Positions 62,411-64,000 of a stretch of 64,000 bases of DNA are shown here, piece by piece. The DNA comes from an uncultured SAR116 cluster alpha proteobacterium (GTDB taxonomy: Bacteria > Pseudomonadota > Alphaproteobacteria > Puniceispirillales > Puniceispirillaceae). The first letter of the stretch is position 1. Each line of letters begins with the position of its first letter. A model generated the notes under the pieces. It was not told the DNA's origin. It worked only from the letters and a program-made list of their open reading frames with translations, and did not search any database. Both the position numbers and the translations under genes were made by a program. The stretch is from assembly GCA_902583715.1 (NCBI GenBank), contig CACHXC010000004.1, positions 43,276 to 107,275 of the forward strand. Direction: 5' to 3'.

Positions 62411-62860
62411 ATGGCACCGATTTGTAGCATCGCAGTTTTGAATGGACCTAATCTCAACATGCTTGGCACGCGTGAGCCGGATATTTATGGGCATCAAACA
62501 CTGGCTGATATCGAGGCCGAATGCCGTAGATTGGCCAGTGAAAAGCAACTGGATATTGACTGGTATCAGTCAAACCTTGAAGGCGAGCTGATCAGCAAAA
62601 TTCAATCGCTTGCCGGTTCAGCGGACTGGATTGTCATTAATGCGGCGGGGTTGACCCACACATCAGTGGCGTTGCGCGATGCTTTATCATTATTTCCGGG
62701 CGGCGTACTCGAAGTGCATTTGTCGAATATTCACGCACGCGAGTCATTTCGGCACAAATCGCTTATTTCAGCGATCGCCAAGGGTGTTATCGCCGGATTT
62801 GGCGCAACATCCTATTATGTGGCCATTGACGCCATTTCGCATTTACATTTGGAGACTTAA
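62411..62860 (+). CDS. aroQ: 3-dehydroquinate dehydratase, type II
   Basis: 149 aa, normal length. Shikimate-pathway enzyme. Motifs are LNGPNLNMLGTREPDIYG (including the catalytic Tyr), INAAGLTHTSVALRDAL, and EVHLSNIHARESFRHKS with the catalytic His. In Alphaproteobacteria it often stands directly before accB-accC, as it does here (5 bp to accB). Confidence 0.95.
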   Translation: MAPICSIAVLNGPNLNMLGTREPDIYGHQTLADIEAECRRLASEKQLDIDWYQSNLEGELISKIQSLAGSADWIVINAAGLTHTSVALRDALSLFPGGVLEVHLSNIHARESFRHKSLISAIAKGVIAGFGATSYYVAIDAISHLHLET

Positions 62861-62865
62861 TTCTA

Positions 62866-63351
62866 ATGGCAGCTTCATCAAAAACCGCTTCTGCACGTTC
62901 TGAAACAAAACTGGTTCAGGAATTGGCGGATATTTTAGATAAATCTGGCCTTATCGAGTTGGAATATGAAACCGATGCGGTTGCTATTCGCTTGTCGCGG
63001 TTAACCGGTGCGGCGCCTGTGGTTGCACCTGCCCCAGTGGTAACCGCGCCGGCCACCGCCCAAGCATCTGCACCAGCACCGGCTGAACCAACAGCCGTGG
63101 CTAACCCGGCTGATCATCAAGGGGCTGTTACCTCGCCAATGGTAGGCACGGTCTATACAGCGCCTGAACCCGGTGCCGCTGACTTCGTATCTGAAGGTGA
63201 CACAGTGAAAGCTGGTCAGACCCTATTTATCGTTGAAGCGATGAAAGTGATGAACCCAATCACCGCCCCATCTGCTGGTAAGGTGACAAAAATTCTTGTT
63301 CAAAACGCGCAACCAATTGAATTTGGTGAAGCGCTGGCCATCATAGAATAA
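62866..63351 (+). CDS. accB: Biotin carboxyl carrier protein of acetyl-CoA carboxylase
   Basis: 161 aa. An N-terminal helical segment, a Pro/Ala-rich linker (residues about 48-85) and a biotinyl domain with EAMKVMN (biotin on Lys127). Carries carboxyl-biotin between AccC and AccAD in fatty-acid synthesis. ATG 62866 follows GGAG, and accC starts 6 bp after its stop. Confidence 0.96.
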   Translation: MAASSKTASARSETKLVQELADILDKSGLIELEYETDAVAIRLSRLTGAAPVVAPAPVVTAPATAQASAPAPAEPTAVANPADHQGAVTSPMVGTVYTAPEPGAADFVSEGDTVKAGQTLFIVEAMKVMNPITAPSAGKVTKILVQNAQPIEFGEALAIIE

Positions 63352-63356
63352 ACGCC

Positions 63357-64000
63357 ATGTTCAAAAAAATTCTGATCACCAATCGGGGGGATGTGGCGTT
63401 GCGGGTGCTTCGTGCCTGCAAAGAAATGAATATCCCCAGCGTCGTGGTACATTCAACAGCTGATGCCGACTCGATGCCGGTACGGCTTGCTGATGAATCA
63501 GTTTGTATCGGTCCGCCAAGCAGTGCAGACTCTTATTTAAATGTGCCAGCCATTTTATCAGCCGTTGCCATCACTGGCGCGGATGCGGTACATCCGGGAG
63601 TTGGATTTTTGTCAGAGAATGCCGATTTTGCCGAAATTGTTGCGGCGCATGGGCTGACATTTATTGGACCAGAGCCGCGCCATATCCGTGCCATGGGCGA
63701 TAAGGTAGAGGCAAAAATCACCGCCGCCGCCGCCGGCTTGCCACTGGTACCAGGATCACCCGGGGCTGTTGATACAATCGAAGACGCCAAAAAAATTGGC
63801 GCCAAGGTCGGCTATCCGCTTCTTGTCAAGGCCGCATCAGGTGGTGGTGGACGCGGCATGAAAGTTGCCGAAACCGAAGATGATCTGCCCGGAGCATTAA
63901 GCGCCGCCCGGTCCGAAGCCAAAGCCGCCTTTGGCGATGACACGGTTTATATGGAACGCTATCTTGGCCAGCCACGCCATATCGAAGTTCAGGTGATTGC
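63357..64000 (+). CDS. accC: Biotin carboxylase (3' end outside window)
   Basis: The first 214 codons are visible. Start MFKKILITNRGDVALRVL is the biotin-carboxylase beginning, with NRGDVALR in place of the common NRGEIALR. The VHPGVGFLSENADFAE segment and the ATP-grasp glycine loop KAASGGGGRGMKV are clear. Subunit of acetyl-CoA carboxylase. It forms the operon aroQ-accB-accC and continues beyond the right edge. Confidence 0.95.
   Translation, partial: MFKKILITNRGDVALRVLRACKEMNIPSVVVHSTADADSMPVRLADESVCIGPPSSADSYLNVPAILSAVAITGADAVHPGVGFLSENADFAEIVAAHGLTFIGPEPRHIRAMGDKVEAKITAAAAGLPLVPGSPGAVDTIEDAKKIGAKVGYPLLVKAASGGGGRGMKVAETEDDLPGALSAARSEAKAAFGDDTVYMERYLGQPRHIEVQVI

Overview
The window reads as chromosome of a marine-type alphaproteobacterium. 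The right-hand housekeeping synteny (rne, amiC, mrcA, prfB; tyrS, an AsmA-like gene, bcp, a DUF455 gene) and the single-domain FlgJ point to Alphaproteobacteria. A SAR116-like lineage is my best guess, but that is inference from gene content and moderate GC, not from a marker gene. No rRNA, tRNA, CRISPR array or insertion sequence was seen.

Positions 1-4852 (minus strand, AT-rich) hold sugar-nucleotide and modification genes: a UDP-glucose dehydrogenase (runs off the left edge), a GDP-mannose-3,5-epimerase-like enzyme, a sulfotransferase, and a TPR protein with a family-9-type glycosyltransferase domain. Positions 5030-39370 are a large flagellar cluster. It contains flagellin; the flgBCDEFGHIJKL run with giant FlgE (1332 aa) and FlgK (1727 aa); an FlgP-FlgT-LysM-FlgA-FlgM-FlgN-DUF2802 run; flhA-flhF-flhG-fliA; an extra hook/rod protein; fliL; and about ten small genes of unknown function. 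Positions 39833-64000 are housekeeping: cysE / cysteine desulfurase / ferredoxin / mnmA, tyrS, an AsmA-like envelope protein, bcp, a frameshifted DUF455 gene, prfB, mrcA, amiC, rne, an aminotransferase, an M48 protease, a DsbA-like protein, aroQ, accB and the start of accC.

The main discovery is regulatory. Eleven sites fit a sigma-54 promoter with exact GG-N10-GC spacing and a shared form close to TTGGCAT-N5-TTGCA. They stand before fliC, flgB, flgG, flgP, flhA, the extra hook/rod gene, fliL's upstream partner gene, three unknown genes, and the glycosyltransferase-sulfotransferase pair. This defines a local sigma-54 flagellar regulon, ties the sugar/sulfate-transfer genes to the flagellum, and assigns several unknown genes to motility. 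At 23263-23292 two of these promoters, facing opposite ways, share one -12 element, so polymerase should not be able to occupy both at once.

With FliA, FlgM, FlhF/FlhG, FlgP and FlgT, the whole resembles the polar-flagellum systems of Vibrio and Pseudomonas more than those of typical alphaproteobacteria. Other oddities are an FlhF whose GTPase motifs are degraded, a shared glycine-rich repeat in flagellin, FlgK and FlgE, a nitrile-hydratase-leader-like protein among motility genes, and a pair of perfect DnaA boxes around an inverted repeat.
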